Source of the DNA: Bacteroidales bacterium
Lineage (GTDB): Bacteria > Bacteroidota > Bacteroidia > Bacteroidales > B39-G9
Direction: 5' to 3'
DNA: 7,259 nucleotides
Assembly: GCA_023145555.1 (NCBI GenBank)
Contig: JAGLDO010000092.1
Coordinates: 1-7,259, forward strand
Below the pieces are notes generated by a model, which searched no databases, was not told the DNA's origin, and saw nothing but the letters and a program-made list of their open reading frames with translations. Positions 5,282 through 7,259 of the stretch are shown here, in pieces. How positions within the stretch are numbered: position 1 is the stretch's first letter; each line of letters starts with the position of its first letter. The position numbers and the translations under genes are program-made.

Positions 5282-7219
5282 ATGAAAAAAAATAGTCTAT
5301 TAATTATTGGTATAGTAATTATTACTTTTTTTAGTTCATGTAATCAATCAGAAAAAGAAATGAGAGCTACAAAAGTACCATTAAAAGATTTCTTTAGAAA
5401 TCCTGAGAAATCATCCTTCCAAATTTCTCCTGACGGAAAATATTATTCATTCAAAGCTCCTTACGAAAAAAGAATGAACGTTTTTGTACAAGAAATTGGA
5501 AAAGATTCTGTAATTCAATTAACAAGAGACACTACTAGAGATATTTCCGGATATTTCTGGGCTAACAACAACAGAATTTTATACTTAAGAGACACCGGCG
5601 GAAACGAAAACTATAAGCTTTATGGTGTTAACATAGATGGTAGCAACTTAATTTGTTTAACCGATTTTGATGGGGTAAGAACTCAAATTATTGACGATTT
5701 AGAAGACCTACCTGATGAAGTTATTATTGGTTTAAATAAAAGAAACCCTCAAATTTTTGACCCTTATCGTTTAAATATTGTCACAGGCGAAATGAAAATG
5801 ATTGCCGAAAATCCCGGAAACATTATGGGTTGGATGACTGATCATGCAGGGAAACTAAGAGTTGCTTTTGTTCTTAATGGTCTTGAAACAAGTCTTCTGT
5901 ACCGCGATACTGAAGATCAGGAATTTAAAGTTGTGTTAACTACTGATTATAAAGAAGGAGTTAGCCCAATGTTTTTCGATTTCGAAAACAAAAATGTTTA
6001 TGCTTCTTCAAACTTAAGCCGTGATAAAAAGGAAATTGTTTTATTTGATATTGCCAATGGTAAAGAAATCAAAACTATTTATAAAAACGACGAAGTTGAT
6101 GTTTCTCGCTTAAGCTATTCGAAAAAACGCAAGGTCATAACTTCTGTTTCTTACGTTACCGACAAACGACACAGACATTTCTTTGATAAAGAAACTGAAA
6201 ATTTATTTGTGAGATTAAAAAAAGACCTTGGACAATATGAAATTGCTATAACAAGCGAAACAAAAAACGAAGATAAATTTATTGTAAGAACATATAGTGA
6301 CCGTTCCTTAGGAGCTTACTATTTATATGATTTAAATTCTGATAAATTAGAAAAAATTATTGATGCAGCTCCATGGATTGACGAAAATAATATGGCTTTA
6401 GAGAAACCTATTGAATATAAATCACGTGATGGTTTAACTATTCATGGCTATTTAACATTACCAAAAGGTGTTGAAGCTAAAAACTTACCTGTTGTAATAA
6501 ATCCTCACGGTGGACCATGGGCCAGAGATTATTGGGGTTTCAACCCTGAAGTTCAATATCTTGCAAACAAAGGATATGCTGTTTTACAAATGAATTTTAG
6601 AGGCTCAACCGGTTATGGTCGAAAATTTTTAGAATCAAGTTACAAACAATGGGGTTTAACTATGCAAGATGACATTTCTGACGGAGTTCAATGGTTAATT
6701 GATGAAGGTATTGCAGACCCAAAACGTGTTGCAATTTATGGTGCAAGCTATGGTGGCTATGCAACACTTGCAGGACTTGCATTTACTCCTGAATTATATG
6801 CTTGTGGTGTAGATTATGTTGGCGTTGCTAACTTATTTACTTTTATGAAATCTATACCTCCTTACTGGAAACCTATGTTAGAAATGATGTATAATCAAGT
6901 TGGAGACCCTGTAAAAGACAGTGCTTTACTTGCTGCTGCTTCACCTGTTTTTCATGCAGATAAAATTGTGGTTCCTTTATTTGTTGCTCAAGGTGCTAAC
7001 GACCCACGTGTAAATAAAAATGAATCAGACCAAATGGTTGCTGCCATGAAAGCGAGAGGTGTTGAAGTTGAATATATGGTTAAAGATAACGAAGGTCATG
7101 GTTTCCATAACGAAGAAAACAGAATGGATTTCTATAAAGCAATGGGTGATTTCTTAGATGCTCATATTGGAGATAAACCTAAAGTTGAAACTGAAGTTAA
7201 AGAAGAAGTTGAAAAATAA
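5282..7219 (+). CDS. S9 family (prolyl oligopeptidase-type) serine peptidase, lipoprotein
   Basis: The protein has 645 residues and is complete. The N-terminus MKKNSLLIIG with a hydrophobic core ending FSSC (17-20) is a lipoprotein signal, with Cys20 as the lipidated residue. The Phe at -3 is less common but tolerated. Residues ~30-370 form the beta-propeller that gates the active site ('FQISPDGKYYSF', 'GYFWANNNRILYLRD'). Residues ~378-630 are the alpha/beta-hydrolase peptidase domain, with NPHGGPW (407-413) for the oxyanion region, Ser489 in GASYGG, Asp574 in GANDPR and His606 in EGHGF. The triad is intact. S9 enzymes cleave short peptides, often after proline or as acylaminoacyl- or dipeptidyl-peptidases; the exact specificity cannot be read here. 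It probably acts at the periplasmic or surface face of a lipid membrane, digesting peptides for uptake. 'NQSEKE' after Cys20 has some resemblance to Bacteroidota surface-export signals (inference). The last 15 residues are a charged, Glu/Lys-rich tail beyond the domain. It stands alone on its strand, with a divergent neighbour upstream. Confidence 0.95.
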   Translation: MKKNSLLIIGIVIITFFSSCNQSEKEMRATKVPLKDFFRNPEKSSFQISPDGKYYSFKAPYEKRMNVFVQEIGKDSVIQLTRDTTRDISGYFWANNNRILYLRDTGGNENYKLYGVNIDGSNLICLTDFDGVRTQIIDDLEDLPDEVIIGLNKRNPQIFDPYRLNIVTGEMKMIAENPGNIMGWMTDHAGKLRVAFVLNGLETSLLYRDTEDQEFKVVLTTDYKEGVSPMFFDFENKNVYASSNLSRDKKEIVLFDIANGKEIKTIYKNDEVDVSRLSYSKKRKVITSVSYVTDKRHRHFFDKETENLFVRLKKDLGQYEIAITSETKNEDKFIVRTYSDRSLGAYYLYDLNSDKLEKIIDAAPWIDENNMALEKPIEYKSRDGLTIHGYLTLPKGVEAKNLPVVINPHGGPWARDYWGFNPEVQYLANKGYAVLQMNFRGSTGYGRKFLESSYKQWGLTMQDDISDGVQWLIDEGIADPKRVAIYGASYGGYATLAGLAFTPELYACGVDYVGVANLFTFMKSIPPYWKPMLEMMYNQVGDPVKDSALLAAASPVFHADKIVVPLFVAQGANDPRVNKNESDQMVAAMKARGVEVEYMVKDNEGHGFHNEENRMDFYKAMGDFLDAHIGDKPKVETEVKEEVEK

Positions 7220-7259
7220 TTTCTTTTTAAATCTATAAATTAAATAAATTTAAATGAAA

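Noticed and set aside
7254..7259. ATG AAA at the right edge, possible start of a next gene
   Set aside because: Only two codons are visible, 34 bases after the peptidase stop. The spacing would fit a co-transcribed gene, but nothing supports it over chance.

Overview
The window looks like chromosomal DNA from a member of the Bacteroidota. The evidence is very AT-rich DNA with no recognisable Shine-Dalgarno sites, exported proteins with signal peptides ending in 'AQ', a lipoprotein S9 peptidase, a Reg_prop beta-propeller protein, an exported caspase-like protease with lectin-like and CARDB-like domains, and a YqgE/AlgH protein ending in 'NPSMN'. Genus cannot be judged from this sequence.

Layout, left to right. 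Positions 1-362 (minus) hold the N-terminal 120 residues of an exported two-component-regulator-propeller protein that runs off the window. Positions 363-576 are non-coding and repeat-rich: three CACTAATT repeats, then three REP-like hairpins that share a GATT-loop-AA core. Positions 577-2847 (minus) encode a 756-residue exported caspase-family (C14) protease with an intact His/Cys pair. Positions 2848-3181 are a divergent intergenic region that holds a second, partly decayed copy of the repeat and a Bacteroidota-type -7 box. On the plus strand follow a GmhB/HisB-N-type HAD phosphatase (3182-3673) and a class IV PLP enzyme (3695-4552), separated only by a TAATTNN heptamer array. The class IV gene converges on yqgE (4549-5136, minus), and the two share the palindrome TTAA as their stop codons. 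After a 145-base divergent gap comes a complete S9 prolyl-oligopeptidase-type lipoprotein (5282-7219), followed by 40 bases without a clear gene.

How the genes may work together. The phosphatase and the class IV enzyme are probably co-transcribed, but their usual pathways (heptose or histidinol phosphate metabolism, and folate or amino-acid metabolism) do not obviously connect. The caspase, the propeller protein and the S9 peptidase are all predicted to act outside the cytoplasm. No defence island, prophage, CRISPR array or RNA gene was seen. The least ordinary items are the REP-like hairpin cluster, the heptamer array that supplies the stop of the phosphatase gene, and the architecture of the exported caspase. 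I do not see a clearly new multi-gene system.
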